In this document: positions 23,250-35,991 of the stretch, piece by piece
Position numbering within the stretch: the first letter of the stretch is position 1
Layout: each line of letters begins with the position of its first letter
Assembly (NCBI RefSeq): GCF_032452875.1
Contig: NC_083868.1
Span: forward strand, 100,374,537 to 100,438,536
DNA from: Bos javanicus
Taxonomy: Eukaryota; Chordata; Mammalia; Artiodactyla; Bovidae
Direction of reading: 5' to 3'
DNA length: 64,000 bases
The notes under the pieces: model-generated
Told to the model about the DNA's origin: nothing
Seen by the model: only the letters and a program-made list of their open reading frames with translations
The model's database searches: none
Position numbers and translations under genes: made by a program

Positions 23250-25205
23250 TCACTGTACAGGAGACAGGAATCAAGACCATCCCCATGGAAAAGAAATGCA
23301 AAAAAGTAAAATAGCTGTCTGGGGAGGCCTTACAAATAGCTGTGAATAGAAGAGAAGTGAAAAGCAAAGGAGAAAAGGAAAGATATAAGCATCTGAATGC
23401 AGAGTTCCAAAGAATAGCAAGGAGAGATAATAAAGCCTTCCTCAGCGATCAATGCGAAGAAATAGAGGAAAACAACAGAATGGGAAAGATTAGAGATCTT
23501 TTCAAGAAAATCAGAGATACCAAGGGAATATTTCATGCAAAGATGGGCTCAATAAAGGAAAGAAGTTGTATGGACCTAACAGAAGCAGAAGATATTAAGA
23601 AGAGGTGGCAAGAATACACAGAAGAACTGTACAAAAAAAGATCTTCACGACCAAGATAATACAATGGTGTGATCACTGACCTAGAGCCAGACATCCTGGA
23701 ATGTGAAGTCAAGTGGGCCTTAGAAAGCATCACTATGAACAAAGCTAGTGGAGGTAATGGCATTCCAGATGAGCTATTCCAAATCCTGAAAGATGATGCT
23801 GTGAAAGTGCTGCACTCAATATGCCAGCAAATTTGGAAAACTCAGCAGTGGCCACAGGACTGGAAAAGGTCAGTTTTCCTTCCAATCCCAAAGAAAGGAA
23901 ATGCCAAAGAATGCTCAAACTACTGCACAATTGCACTCATCTCACACGCTGGTAAAGTAATGCTCAAAATTCTCCAAGCCAGGCTTCAGAAATATGTGAA
24001 CTGTAAACTTCCAGTTGTTCAAGCTGGTTTTAGAAAAGGCAGAGGAACCAGAGATGAAATTGCTAACATCCGCTGGATCATAGAAAAAGCAAAAGAGTTC
24101 CAGAAAAGCATATATTTCTGCTTTATTGACTATGCCAAAGCCTTTGACTGGGTGGATCACAATAAACTGTGGAAAATTCTGAAAGAGATGGGAATACCAG
24201 GCCACCTGATCTGCCTCTTGAGAAATGTGTATGCAAGTAAGGAAGCAACAGTTAGAACTGGATATGGAACAACAGACTGGTTCCAAATAGGAAAAGGAGT
24301 ACATCAAGGCTGTATATTGTCACCCTGCTTATTTAACTTCTATGCAGAGTACATCATGAGAAATGCTGGGCTGGAAGAAGCACAAGCTGGAATCAATGCC
24401 GGGAGAAATATCAATAACCTCAGATATGCAGATGGCACCACCCTTATGGCAGAAAGTGAAGAGGAACTCAAAAGCCTTTTGATGAAAGTGAAAGAGGAGA
24501 GTGAAAAAGTTGGCTTAAAGCTCAACATTCAGAAAACGAAGATCATGGCATCTGGTCCCATCACTTCACGGGAAATAGTTGGGGAAACAGTGGAAATAGT
24601 GTCAGACTTTATTTTTGGGGCTCCAAAATCACTGCAGATGGTGACTGCAGCCATGAAATTAATAGACGCTTACTCCTTGGAAGGAAAGTTATGACCAACC
24701 TAGATAGCATATTCAAAAGCAGAGACATTACTTTGCCAACAAAGGTTCGTTTAGTCAAGGCTATGGTTTTTCCAGTGGTCATGTATGGATGTGAGAGTTG
24801 GACTGTGAAGAAAGCTGAGTGCCGAAAAATTGATGCTTTTGAACTGTGGTGTTGGAGAAGACTCTTAAGAGTCCCTTGGACTGCAAGGAGATCCAACCAG
24901 TCCATTCTGAAGGAGATCAGCCCTGGGATTTCTTAGGAAGGAATGATGCTAAAGCTGAAACTCCAGTACTTTGGCCACCTCATGCGAAGAGTTGACTCAT
25001 TGGAAAAGATGCTGATGGTGGGAGGGATTGGGGACAGGAGGAGAAGGGGATGACAGAGGATGAGATTGCTGGACGGCATCACTGACTTGATGGATGTGAG
25101 TCTGAGTGAACTCCGGGAGTTGGTGGTGGACAGGGAGGCCTGGCATGCTGTGATTCATGGGGTTGCCAAGAGTCAGACATGACTGAGCGACTGAATTGAA
25201 CTGAA
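23250..25205 (+). mobile_element. BovB LINE, about two thirds of full length (cluster member 2)
   Basis: Starts in the linker between endonuclease and reverse transcriptase ('gtacaggagacaggaatcaa') and runs to the 'gcgactgaattgaactgaa' end. It lacks the endonuclease half. It lies head to head with the antisense copy upstream and tail to tail with the antisense copy downstream. Confidence 0.96.
23342..24936 (+). pseudogene. BovB ORF2 remnant with long reverse-transcriptase frame
   Basis: Three open frames in series carry the protein: 23342-23659 (linker, ending early), 23669-24694 (341 codons, reverse transcriptase) and 24691-24936 (C-terminus). The RT frame shows NKASGGNGIPDELFQ, the FIDYAKAFDWVDH block of RT motif A, GVHQGCILSPCLFN of motif B, and YADG where YADD is expected (24425-24436), so the second catalytic aspartate is replaced by glycine. 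Frameshifts lie near 23650 and near 24620. This is the longest coding remnant in the window, but it cannot be active. Confidence 0.93.
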
Positions 25206-25257
25206 GGCTGATTATACAGGCATAGTGCTTTGGGGGATATTAGTTTCCTTATTGCTG

Positions 25258-26330
25258 ATGCTCAGTTCAGTTCAGTCACTCAGTCATGTCCAACTCTTTG
25301 TGACTCCATGAACTGCAGCATGCCAGGCTTTCCTGTCCATTACCAACTCCCGGACCTTTCTCAAACTCATGTTCATCAAATCAGTGATGACATCCCACCG
25401 TCTCATTCTCTGTCATCCCCTTCTCCTGCCTTCAATCTTGCCCAGAATCAGGGTCTTTTCCAATGAGTCAATTCTTCCCACTAGGTGGCCAAAGTATTGG
25501 AGTTTCAGCTTCAGCATCAGTCCTTCCAATAAGTATTCAGGACTGATTTCCTTTAGGATTGACTGGTTTGATCTTTTGGTTTGAGAGTCCAAGGGAATCT
25601 CAAAAGTCTTCTCCAACATTACAGTTCAAAAGCATCAATTCTTCAGTGCTCAGCTTTCTTTATAGTCTGACTCTTACATTCATACATGACTATTGGAAAA
25701 ATCATAGCTTTGACTAGATGGACCTTGTCGGAAAAGTAACATCTCTGCTTTTTAATATGATGTCTAAGTTGGTCAGAGCTTTCTTACACGGAACAAGCAT
25801 CTTTTAATTTCATAGCCTCAGGCACCATCTGCAGTGATTGTGGAGCCCAAAGAAATAAAGTCTGTCACTGTTTCCAGTGTTTCCCTATCTATTTGCCACA
25901 AAGGGATGGGACTGGATGCCAAAGATTCGGAAATCTTTGTTTTCTGAATGTTGAATTTTAAGCCAACTTTTTCACTCTCCTCTTTCACTTTCCTTGAGAG
26001 GCTCTTTAGTTCTTCTTCACTTTCTGCCATAAGGGTGGTGTCATCTGCATATCTGAGGTTATTGATATTTCTCCCGGCAATCTTGATTTCAGCTTGTGCT
26101 TCATCCAGCCCAGCATTTCACAGGATGCACTCTGCATATAGGTTAAATAATCAGGGTGACAATATACAGCCTTGACGTACTCCTTTCCTGATTTGCAACC
26201 AGTCTGTTGCTCCATGTCCGGTTCTAGTTTTTGCTTCTTAACATGCATACAGATTTATTAGGAGGCAGGTAAGGTGGTCAGGTATGCCCATCTCTTCAAG
26301 AATTTTCCACATTTTGTTGTCATCTACACT
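25258..26330 (-). mobile_element. BovB LINE, 5'-truncated (cluster member 3)
   Basis: Antisense from the 'gctcagttcagttcagtcac' end to the RT palm near 26330. The catalytic YADD codons are intact at 26040-26051, but frameshifts split the frame (25413-25619, 25818-26030, 26006-26248). The 3' end faces the 3' end of cluster member 2 across only about 52 bp. Confidence 0.95.
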
Positions 26331-26524
26331 GCTAATGCTACATTAATAAAACTGTATAGATTTTTAACATGAAATTGTATGTATGTATGCAGGTGTGCAC
26401 TTGCTTAAGAGACAGGAAAAGGGGATAAAAGCAGAGACGGTTGAAATGTGACTCAACTCCAGACAAAGCTAAAATTAATGAGGCCATTTTTGAGGTCTGT
26501 GATAGTTTTATTACCTGAGGCACT

Positions 26525-26679
26525 TCATTAGACCTGTGTTAGTTACTGTGTTAGTTAGTTAGTTATGTCTGACTCTTTGTGACCCCATGGACTGTAACCC
26601 CCCTGGTCCTCTGTCCATGGGATTCTCCAGGAAAGAATACTGGAGTGGCTTGCCATTCCCTTCTCCATCATTAGACCTG
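26525..26679 (-). mobile_element. Bov-A SINE (monomer) with perfect 12-bp TSD
   Basis: A single antisense Bov-A unit ('tgactctttgtgaccccatg', 'actggagtggcttgccattc') without a tRNA head. The TSD tcattagacctg is exact at 26525-26536 and 26668-26679. A monomeric Bov-A with its own TSD is less common than Bov-tA or Bov-A2. Confidence 0.95.
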
Positions 26680-28059
26680 CATTCTATCAAAGAATATTTC
26701 TTAATAATCATCTTATGTAGTATCTGCTAAACAGTAAATAATAATAATATTTGAATTCTGTCTTTTTATGCCATTGAATCATTTGTTCATGAAGAATCTT
26801 ACCTGAATCCCAAAACTTCTGTCTTCAAACAAAGGAAATCTATATTGTCTTAAGCATCGGCACAGGAAATGGAATAGAATTTTATTTCTTAGAGCCTCAT
26901 TTTTCCTCATTCCAAGCAGCCCTACCAGGGTTCCATGAAATCCCTAGAGTTCCCTATGAAAGCCCTTGCAAAGCAGGGATTTATAACTGGGATTCCAGTT
27001 GCAAACTTAGGACAAAATTAAATTTTACATATGGGCTTCTGCTAGAATTATATGCTAGTACGTCCTCACTAAATATGCTTAAGTGATGGTGATAGTTTCA
27101 AAATCATGACTAATGATTCATTTTTCAAATTGGAAATGAAAAGAATCTTCTATGTTATACTGGTTTTAAACCATGTCCTTAATGTGATGGCTTACTCATA
27201 AAATCATGGCAATAGCAGATTTCCCGAAAATCAGCTCACAAAACTTCCTGTACTGTAGTAAATTCTTAAAATAACCATGTTTGGATATAACATGATTTCA
27301 GGTGATAAAAAGACAAGGAGGGTGAATGGTAAACAAAAAGACAAAGAAATCAACAAATAAAAAGCATACTTATTTTTCTTGGGTCAAACTCCCTTTCACA
27401 AACTATCAAGAAGGGAGCTTTAGTAATGGCTCCTACCATAAGTAACCAGATTTTCTTTTAAATGAAACACATTTTACTAAATATGAAGGGAGAAACTTAA
27501 AACCCCCAGCCCTTGACATTAATTCTTGCATTGGTTAAGGTAAGCAAAGTGCTATTCTACTGAATGTGAAGCAATGCTGCATAAGTAAACATGGGCGATT
27601 TACAACTGTTCACCTCTATCATTTTATTCAATTTGAAATCTTACCAAAAAATCAATAGATCTAGTTCCTTTCTTCTCTCCCCTACTTTCTGCTAGTCTCA
27701 TGCCATTAATCTGATTTTAGTGGGCACAGTGGCTTTAATGGATTTTGTCTTTAAGGTAATGTAGCAATTCATCCCTATGATCACTAATCTCTCAGTTTGA
27801 GCAATATATAATCTTTTCTTCCCTCAGACTCTCTGGAGACTAGCTAGTGCCTTAGTTTCTTATATCCCAATTCTCCCTATTGAATACTGAAGACTTTCAG
27901 AGCAACTATGCTTTCAGCCTTAAGACACAGAATGAATTTGAAGTGAAGAGAGACTAGGCAGAATCCATAATAAAACTGTGAAAGGACATAACAAGTGAAG
28001 ATAAGACAATTAAGAAATAAATTGTTTATAGATCAGCTTCTGCTTCATAAGTTGTTAAA
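26680..28059. other. No feature recognised
   Basis: About 1.4 kb with no repeat or gene that I can identify. It is one of the longest apparently single-copy stretches in the window. Confidence 0.4.
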
Positions 28060-28135
28060 CCTAACCAACAGTAATAATATTTATTGATTACTCAGTGCTT
28101 ATTCTATGCCAAAATATAGAATAAGCAAATTTGTA
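28060..28135 (-). mobile_element. MIR fragment
   Basis: 'taatatttattgattactca' and 'gtgcttattctatgccaaa' match the antisense MIR core. The copy is cut off where the large L1 begins. Confidence 0.5.
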
Positions 28136-28170
28136 TTCCATTTTATATTTCACTCTGAATAGTCTTTTTT

Positions 28171-28527
28171 TTTTTTTCATTTATTTATTTTAACTGGAGG
28201 CTAATTACTTTACAATATTGTGGTGGTTTTTGCCATACATTCACATGAATCAGCCACGGGTGTACATGTGTTCCCCATCCTAACCCTCCTTCCCACCTCC
28301 CTCCCCATTCCATCCCTCAGGGTCATCCCAGTGCACCAGCCCTGAGCACCCTGCCTCATGCATCAAACCTGGACTGGCGATCTATTTCACATATGATGAT
28401 ATACATGTTTCAATGCTATTCTCTCAAATCACCAAACCCTTACCTTCTCCCTCAGAGTCCAACAGTCTGTTCTTTACATCTGTGTCTCTTTTGCTGTATC
28501 ACATATAGAGTCATCATTACCATCTTT
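28171..28527 (-). mobile_element. 3'UTR of the large L1
   Basis: Antisense of the bovine L1 3'UTR: T-run at 28165-28177, 'gaatcagccacgggtgtaca', 'tgcaccagccctgagcaccc' and 'aaacctggactggcgatcta'. The same module recurs at 36.7, 37.7, 48.7, 55.0 and 57.3 kb. Confidence 0.92.
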
Positions 28528-29898
28528 CTAAATTTCATATATATGTGTTAATATACTGTACTGATGTTTTTCTTTCTGACTTACTTCACTCTGTATAAGG
28601 GGCTCCAGTTTCATCCATCTCATTAGAACTGATTCAAATGCATTCTTTTTAATAGCTGAGCAATATTCCATTGTGTATGTGTACCACAGCTTTCTTATCC
28701 ATTCATCTGCTGATGGACATCTAGGTTGCTTCCATGTCTTGGCTATTGTAAACAGTGCTGCAATGAACGTTGGGGTATACATGTCTCTTTCAATTCTGGT
28801 TTCCTCGGTGTGTATGCCCAGCAGTGGGATTGCTGGGTCATATGGCAATTCTATTTTCAGTTTTTTAAGGAATCTCCACACTGTTCTCCATAGTGGTTGT
28901 ACTAGTTTGCATTCCTGCCAACAGTGTAAAAGGGTTCCCTTTTCTCTGCACCCTCTCCAGCATTTATTGTTTGTAGACTTTTTGATAGCAGCCATTCTGA
29001 CTGGTGTGAGATGGTACCTCATTGTGGTTTTAATTTGCATTTCTCTGATAATGAGTGATGTTGAGCATCTTTTCATGTGTTGGTTAGCTATCTGTGTGTC
29101 TTCTTTGGAGAAATGTCTGTTTAGTTCTTTGGCCCATTTTTTGATTGGGTCATTTATTTTTCTGGAATTGAGCTGCAGGAGTTGCTTGTATATTTTTGAG
29201 ATTAATGCTTTGTCAGTTGCTTCATTTGCTATTATTTTCTCCCATTCGGAAGGCTGTCTTTTCACCTTGGTTATAGTTTCTTTCGCTGTGCAAAAGCTTT
29301 TAAGTTTAATTAGATCCCATTTGTTTATTTTTGCTTTTATTTCCATTAGTCTGGGAGGTGGGCCATAGAGAATCCTGCTATGATTTATGCCAGAGTGTGT
29401 TTTGCCTATGTTTTTCTCTAGGAGTTTTATAGTTTCTGGTCTTACATTTAGATCTTTAATCCATTTTGAGTTTATTTTTGTGTATGGTGTTAGAAAGTGT
29501 TCTAGTTTAATTCTTTTACAAGTGGTTCACCAGTTTTCCCAGCACTACTTGTTAAAGAGATTGTCTTTTCTCCATTGTGTATTCTTGCTTCCTCTGTCAA
29601 AGATAAGGTGTCCATAGGTGTGTGGATTTATCTCTGGGCTTTCTATTTTGTTCCATTGATCTATGTTTATGTCTTCATGCCGGTACCATACTGTCTCTAT
29701 GACTATTGCTTTGTAGTATAGCCTGAAGTCAGGCAGGTTGATTCCTCCGGTTCCATTCTTCTTTCTCAAGATTGCTTTGGCTATTCGAGCTTTTTTGTGT
29801 TTCCATACAAAATTTGAAATTATTTGTTCAAATTCTCTGAAAAGTACCATTGGTAGCTTGATAGGGATTGCACTGAATCTATATTTCTTCTGATCCAT

Positions 29899-30181
29899 GC
29901 TGCTGCTACTGCTAAGTCCCTTCAGTCATGTCCGACTCTGTGCGACCCCAGAGACGGCAGCCCACCAGACTTCCCTGTCCCTGGGATTCTCCAGGCAAGA
30001 ACACTGGAGTGGGTTGCCATTTCCTTCTCCAATGCATGAAAGTGAAAAGTGAAAAGTGAAAGTGAAGTCACTCAGTAGTGTCCGACTCTTCGCGACCCCA
30101 TGGACTGCAGCCCACCAAGCTCCTCCGTCCATGGGATTTTCCAGGCAAGAGTACTGGAGTGGGGTGCCATCGCCTTCTCCA
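29899..30181 (-). mobile_element. Bov-A2 SINE nested in L1 ORF2
   Basis: Antisense dimer from (ctg)n at about 29900, through the linker 'gaaagtgaaaagtgaaaagt', to 'ccatcgccttctcca'. L1 ORF2 sequence resumes on both sides ('tatttcttctgatccatg' and 'tagtgtatttctccatcta'). The long minus-strand frame that joins L1 and SINE sequence here (29926-30483) is a chimeric artefact. Confidence 0.95.
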
Positions 30182-31049
30182 CATAGTGTATTTCTCCATC
30201 TATTTGTGTCCTCTTTGATTTCTTTCACCAGTGTTTTATAGTTTTCTATATATAGGTCTTTTGTTTCTTTATGTAGATTTATTCCTAAGTATTTTATTCT
30301 TTTCCTTGAAATGGTGAATTGAATTGTTTCTTTAATTTCTTTTTCTGTTTTCTCCTTGTTAGTGTATAGGAATGCAAGGGATTTCTGTGTGTTAATTTTA
30401 TATCCTGCAACTTTAATGTATTCATTGCATAGCTCTGGTAATTTTCTCATGGAGTCTTTAGGGTTTTCTATGTAGAGGATCATGTCATCTGCAGACAGTG
30501 AGAGTTTTATTTCTTCTTTTCCAATCTGGATTCCTTTTTATTTCTTTTTATGCTCTGATTGCTCTGGCCAAAACTTCCAAAACTATGTTGAATAGTAGTG
30601 GCAAGAGTGGGCATCCTTGTCTTATTCCTGGCTTTAGGGGAAATGCTTTCAATTTTTTTCCCATTGAGGATAATGTTTGCTGTGGTTTATCATATATGGC
30701 TTTATTATGTTGAGGTATGTTCCTTCTATGCCTGCTTTCTGGAGGGTTTTATCATAAATGGGTGTTGAATTTTGTCAAAGGCTTTCTCTGCATCTATTGA
30801 GATAATCATATGGTTTTTTTCTTTCAATTTGTTAATGTGGTGTATCACATTGATTTGCGAATATTGAAGAATCCTTGCATCCCTGGGATAAAGCCCACTT
30901 TGTCATTATGTATGATCTTTTTAATATGTTGTTTGGTTCTGTTTGTTAGAATTTTGTTAGGGATTTTTGCATCCATGTTCATCAGTGATATTGGCCTGTA
31001 GTTCTTTTTTTGTGGCATCTTTGTGTGGTTTTGGTATTATGGTGATGAT

Positions 31050-31345
31050 AGCCTCATAGAAAGAGAAGGCAATGGCAACCCACTCCAGTACTCTTGCCTG
31101 GAAAATCCCATGGACGGAGGAGCCTGGTGGGCTGCAGTCCATGGGGTCACTAGGAGTCGGACACTACTGAGTGACTTCACTTTCACTTTTCACTTTCATG
31201 CATTGGAGAAGGAAATGGCAACCCACTCCAGTGTTCTTGCCTGGAGAATCCCAGGGAGGGGGGAGCCTGGTGGGCTGCCGTTTATGGGGTTGCACAGAGT
31301 CGGACACGACTGAAGTGACTTAGCAGCAGCAGCAGCCTCATAGAA
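31050..31345 (+). mobile_element. Bov-A2 SINE nested in L1 ORF2, perfect 12-bp TSD
   Basis: A sense dimer (31062-31333) ends in (agc)n. The TSD agcctcatagaa is exact at 31050-31061 and 31334-31345. The duplicated bases are L1 sequence, which proves insertion into the L1. Confidence 0.97.
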
Positions 31346-32846
31346 TGAGTTTGGAAGTTTACCTTCCTCTGCAATTTTCTGGAAGAGTTTGTGTAGGATA
31401 GGTGTTAGCTCTTCTCTAAATTTTTGGTAGAATGCGGCTGTGAAGCCATCTGGTCCTGGGCTTTTTTTGTTGTTGTTGGAAGATTTCTGATTATGGTTTT
31501 GATTTCTGTGCTTGTGATGGGTCTGTTAAAATTTTCTATTTCTTCCTGGTTCAGTTTTGGAAAATTATGCTTTCTAAGCATTTGTCCATTTCTTCCAAGT
31601 TGCCCATTTTATTGGCATATAGTTGCTGATAGTAGTCTCTTATGATCCTTTGTATTTCTGTGTTGTCTGTTTTGATTTCTCCATTTTCATTTCTAATTTT
31701 GCTGATTTGACCCTTCTCCCTTTGTTTCTTGATGAGTCTGGCTAATGGTTTGTCTATTTTATTTATCTTCTTGAAGAACCAGCTTTTAGCTTTGTTGATT
31801 TTTGCTGTGGTTTCTTTTGTGTTTATTTCTGCCCTTATTTTTGTGATTTATTTCCTTCTACTAACCCTGGGATTCTTCATTTCTTCCTTTTCTAGTTGCT
31901 TTAGGTGTAGAGTTAGGTTATTTATTGATTTCTCTCCTGTTTCTTGAGATAGGCTTGTATTGCTATGAACCTTCCCCTTAGCACTGCTTTTACTGAGTCC
32001 CTTAGGTTTTGGGTTGTTGTGTTTTCATTTTCATTCATTTATATGCATATTTTTATTTCTTTTTTGATTTCTTCTGTAATTTGTTGGCTATTCAAAAGTG
32101 TGTTGTTTGGCCTCCATATGTTTGTATTTTTAACAGTTTTATTTTATTTTATTTTCCTGTAGATGACATCTAATCTCACCACACTGTGATCAGAAATTAT
32201 GCTTGGAACGATTTCAATTTTTTTGAATTTACCAAGGCTAGATTTATGGCCCAGGATATGATCTATCCTGGAGAAAGTTCCATGTGCACTTGAGAAAAAG
32301 GTGAAAATCATTGTTTTAGGGTGAAATGTCCTATAGATATCAATTAGATCTAACTGGTCCATTGTATCATTTAAAGTTTGTATTTCCTTGTTAATTTTCT
32401 GTTTAGTTGATCTATAGATAGGTGAGAGTGGGGTATTAATGTCTCCCACTATTATTGTGTTACTGTTAACCTCCCCTTTCATACTTGTTAGCATTTGCCT
32501 TACATATTGCGGTGCTCCTATGTTGGGTGCATATGTATTTATAATTGTTATATCTTCTTCTTGGATTGATCCTTTGATCATTATGTAGTGTCCTTCTTTG
32601 TCTCTTTTCATGGCCTTTATTTCAAAGTATATTTTATCTGATATGGGTGTTGCTATTCCTGCTTTCTTTTGGTCTCCATTTGCATGAAATATCTTTTTCC
32701 AGCCCTTCACTTTCAGTCTGTATGTGTCCTAGGTTTGAGGTGGGTCTCTTGTAGACAGCATATATAGGGGTCTTGTTTTTGTATCCATTCAGCCATTCTT
32801 TGTCTTTTGGTTGGGGCATTCAACTTATTTAAATTTAAGGTAATTA

Positions 32847-35800
32847 GCCATGCTGTGTGGGGCCACCCAAGATGGGCGGGTCATGGTGGAGAGGTCTGAC
32901 AGAATGTGGTCCACTGGAGAAGGGAATGACAAACCACTTCAATATTCTTGCCTTGAGAATTCCATGAACAGGATGAAAAGGCAAAATGATAGGATACTGA
33001 AAGAGGAACTCCCCAGGTTGGTAGTTGCCCAATATGCTACTAGAAATCAGTGGAGAAATAACTCCATAAAGAATGAAGTGATGGAGCCAAAGCAAAAACA
33101 ATACCCAGCTGTGGATGTGACTGGTGATAGAAGCAAGGTCCGATGCTGTAAAGAGCAATATTGCATAGGAACCTGGAATGTTAGGTCCATGAATCAAGGA
33201 AAATTGGAAGTGAACAAACAGGAGATGGCAAGAGTGAATGTCAACATTCTAGGTATCAGTGAACTAAAATGGACTGGAATGGGTGAATTTAACTAAGATG
33301 ACCATTATATCTTCTACTGTGGGCAGCAATCCCTTAGAAGAATGGAGTAGCCATCATGGTCAACAAAAGAGATTGAAATGCAGCACTTGGATGCAATCTC
33401 AAAAATGACAGAATGATCTTTGTTCATTTCCATGGCAAACCATTCAATATCACAGTAATCTAAGTCTATGCCCCAACTAGTAACACTGAAGAAGCTGAAG
33501 TTGAATGGTTCCATGAAGACCTCCAAGACCTTTTAGACCTAACACCCAAAAAAGACGTCATTTTCATTATAGGGGGCTGGATGCAAAAGTAGGAAGTCAA
33601 GAAACACCTGGAGTAACAGGCAAATTTGGCCTTGGAATACGGAATGAAGCAGGGCAAAGGCTAATAGAGTTTTGCCAAAAATGCATTGGTCATAGCAAAC
33701 ACCCTCTTCCAACAACACAAGAGAAGACTCTACACGTGGACATTACCAGATGCTCAACACTGAAATCAGATTGATTATATTCTTTGCAGCCAAAGATGGA
33801 GAAGCTCTATACAGTCAACTAAAACAAGACCAGGAGCTGACTGTGGCTCAGATCATGAAATCCTTATTGCCAAATTCAGACTGAAATTGAAGAAAGTAGG
33901 AAAAACCACTAGACCATTCAGGTATGACCTAAATCAAATCCCTTATGATTGTACAGTGGAAGTGAGAAATAGATTTAAGGGATTAGATCTGATAGAGTGC
34001 CTGATGAACTATGGAATGAGGTTCGTGACATTGTACAGGAGACAGGGATCAAGACCATCCATGGAAAAGAAATGCAAAAAAGCAAAATGGCTGTCTGAGG
34101 AGGCCTTACAAATAGCTGTGAAAAGAAGAGAAGCGAAAAGCAAAGGAGAAAAACAAAGATATAAGCATCTGAATGCAGAGTTCCAGAGAATAGCAAGGAG
34201 AGATAAGAAAGCCTTCCCCAGTGATCAATGCAAAGAATAGAGGAAAACAACAGAATGGGAAAGATTAGAGATCTCTTCAATAAAATTAGAGATACCAAGG
34301 GAACATTTCATGCAAAGATGGGCTCGAAAAAAGACAGAAATGGTATGGACCTAACAGAAGCAGAAGATATTAAGAAGAGGTGGCAAAAATACACAGAAGA
34401 ACTGTACAAAAAAGATCTTCACGACCAAGATAATCACGATGGTGTGATCATTCACCTAGAGCCAGACTCCTGGAATGTGAAGTCAAGTGTGCCTTAGAAA
34501 GCATCACTACAAACAAAGCTAGTGGAGGTGATGGAATTCCAGTGGAGCTCTTTCAAATCCTGAAAGATGATGCTGTGAAAGTGCTGCACTCAATATGCCA
34601 GCAAATTTGGAGAACTCAGCAGTGGCCACAGGACTGGAAAAGGTCAGTTTTCATTCCAATCCCAAAGAAAAGCAATGTCAAAGAATGCTCAAACTACCAC
34701 ACAATTGCACTCATCTCACACACTAGTAGGTAATGCTCAAAATTCCCCAAGCCAAGCTTCAGTAATACGTGAACCGTGAACTTCCAGATGTTCAAGCTGG
34801 CTTTAGAAAAGGCAGAGGAACCAGAGATCAAATTGCTAACATCTGCTGGATCATGGAAAAAGCAAGAAAGTTCCAGAAAAACATCTATTTCTGCTTTATT
34901 GACTAGCCAAAGCCTTTGACTGTGTGGATCCCAATAAACTGTGGAAAATTCTGAAAGAGATGGGCATACCAGACCACCTTACCTGCCTCTGGAGAAACCT
35001 ATATGCAGGTAAGGAAGCAACAGTTAGAACTGGACATGGAATAGCAGACTGGTTCCAAATAGAAAAAGGAGTACATCAAGGCTGTATATTGTCACCCTGC
35101 TTATTTAACTTACATGCAGAGTACATCATGAGAAATGCTGTCTGGAAGAAGCACAGGCTGGAATCAAGATTGCCTGGAGAAATATCAGTAATCTCAGATA
35201 TACAGATGATACCACCCTTATGGCAGAAAGTTAACAGGAACTAAAAACCTCTAGATGAAATTGAAAGAGGAGAGTGAAAAAGTTGGCTTAAAGCTCAACA
35301 TTCAGAACAGTAAGATCATGGCATCTGGTCCAATCACTTCATGGGAAATAGATGGGGAAACAGTGGAAACAGTGTCAGACTTTAGTTTTGGGGGCTCCGA
35401 GATCACTGCAGATGGTGATTGCTGCCATGAAGTTAAAAGACGCTTACTCCTTGGAAGGAAAGTTTTGACCAGCCTAGATAGCATATTCAAAAGCAGAGAC
35501 ATTACTTTGCCAACAAAGGTTCGTCTAGTCAAGGCTATGGTTTTTCCAGTGGTCATGTATGGATGTGAGAGTTGGACTGTGAAGAAAGCTGAGCACCAAA
35601 GAATTGATGCTTTTGAACTGTGGTGTTGGAGAAGACTCTTGAGAGTCCCTTGGACTGCAAGGAGATCCAACCAGTCCATTCTAAAGGATATCAATCCTGG
35701 GTGGTCTTTGTAATGAATGATGCTAAAGCTAAAACTCCAATACTTTGGCCACCTCATGCGACGAGTTGACTCATTGACTCATCAGTTGAAAAGACGCTGA

Positions 35801-35991
35801 TGCTGGGAGGGATAGGGGACAGGAGGAGAAGGGGACGACAGAGGATGAGATGGCTGGGTGGCATCACCGACTGGATGGACATGAGTTTGAGTGAACTCTG
35901 GGCGTTGGTGATGGGCAGGGAGGCCTGTCCTGCGGAGATTCATGGGTTCGCAAAGAGTCAGACACAACTGAATGGCTAACCTGAACTGAAC
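32847..35991 (+). mobile_element. Near-full-length BovB nested in the large L1
   Basis: A 3.1-kb BovB, close to the usual full length, from 'gccatgctgtgtggggccac' at the 5' end to 'ctgaactgaa' at 35990. It interrupts the L1 close to the start of ORF2: L1 reads 'ttaaatttaaggtaatta' on one side and 'tatgatcccgttgccattt' on the other. It lies in the opposite orientation to its host L1. No long TSD is evident. Confidence 0.95.
33100..35713 (+). pseudogene. BovB ORF2 remnant (endonuclease plus reverse transcriptase)
   Basis: The apurinic-type endonuclease start is visible (CIGTWNVRSMNQGKLE, ISELKWTGMGEFN, near 33160-33296). The linker, RT and C-terminus follow at 33887-34240, 34228-34497, 34542-34733, 34924-35244 and 35255-35713. 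At least five frame breaks or stops separate them. The catalytic block reads YTDD at 35199-35210, with both aspartates kept and alanine changed to threonine. The C-terminus VMYGCESWTVKKAEHQRIDAFELWCW is well kept. Confidence 0.92.

Larger units (their letters stand above)
28528..32846 (-). pseudogene. L1 ORF2 (endonuclease/reverse transcriptase), broken
   Basis: The endonuclease part reads at 32144-32819 (AGIATPISDKIYFE, NTYAPNIGAPQ, SRIDHILGHKSSLGKF, SDHSVVRLDV). The RT catalytic block is at about 30470-30490 with the ADDMIL motif, preceded by serine where phenylalanine is usual. The C-terminal frame at 28528-29346 (272 codons) includes the cysteine knuckle CWRGCREKGTLLHCWQEC and ends with the typical SILTHIYEI. 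Frameshifts and stops separate the parts, and two Bov-A2 SINEs and a BovB interrupt it. Confidence 0.92.

Noticed and set aside
28673..29368. 231-codon plus-strand frame
   Set aside because: It is the exact antisense of L1 ORF2. The minus-strand reading carries the conserved knuckle and C-terminus, so the plus frame is a shadow.
29926..30483. 185-codon minus-strand frame that looks like one protein
   Set aside because: It is a chimera of L1 ORF2 and an inserted Bov-A2. The C-terminal half is SINE peptide, not an exonised protein.
32844..33296. Overlapping frames of 117 and 148 codons at the BovB 5' end considered as a host gene
   Set aside because: The plus frame is the start of BovB ORF2 with the endonuclease motif. 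The minus frame is its shadow.
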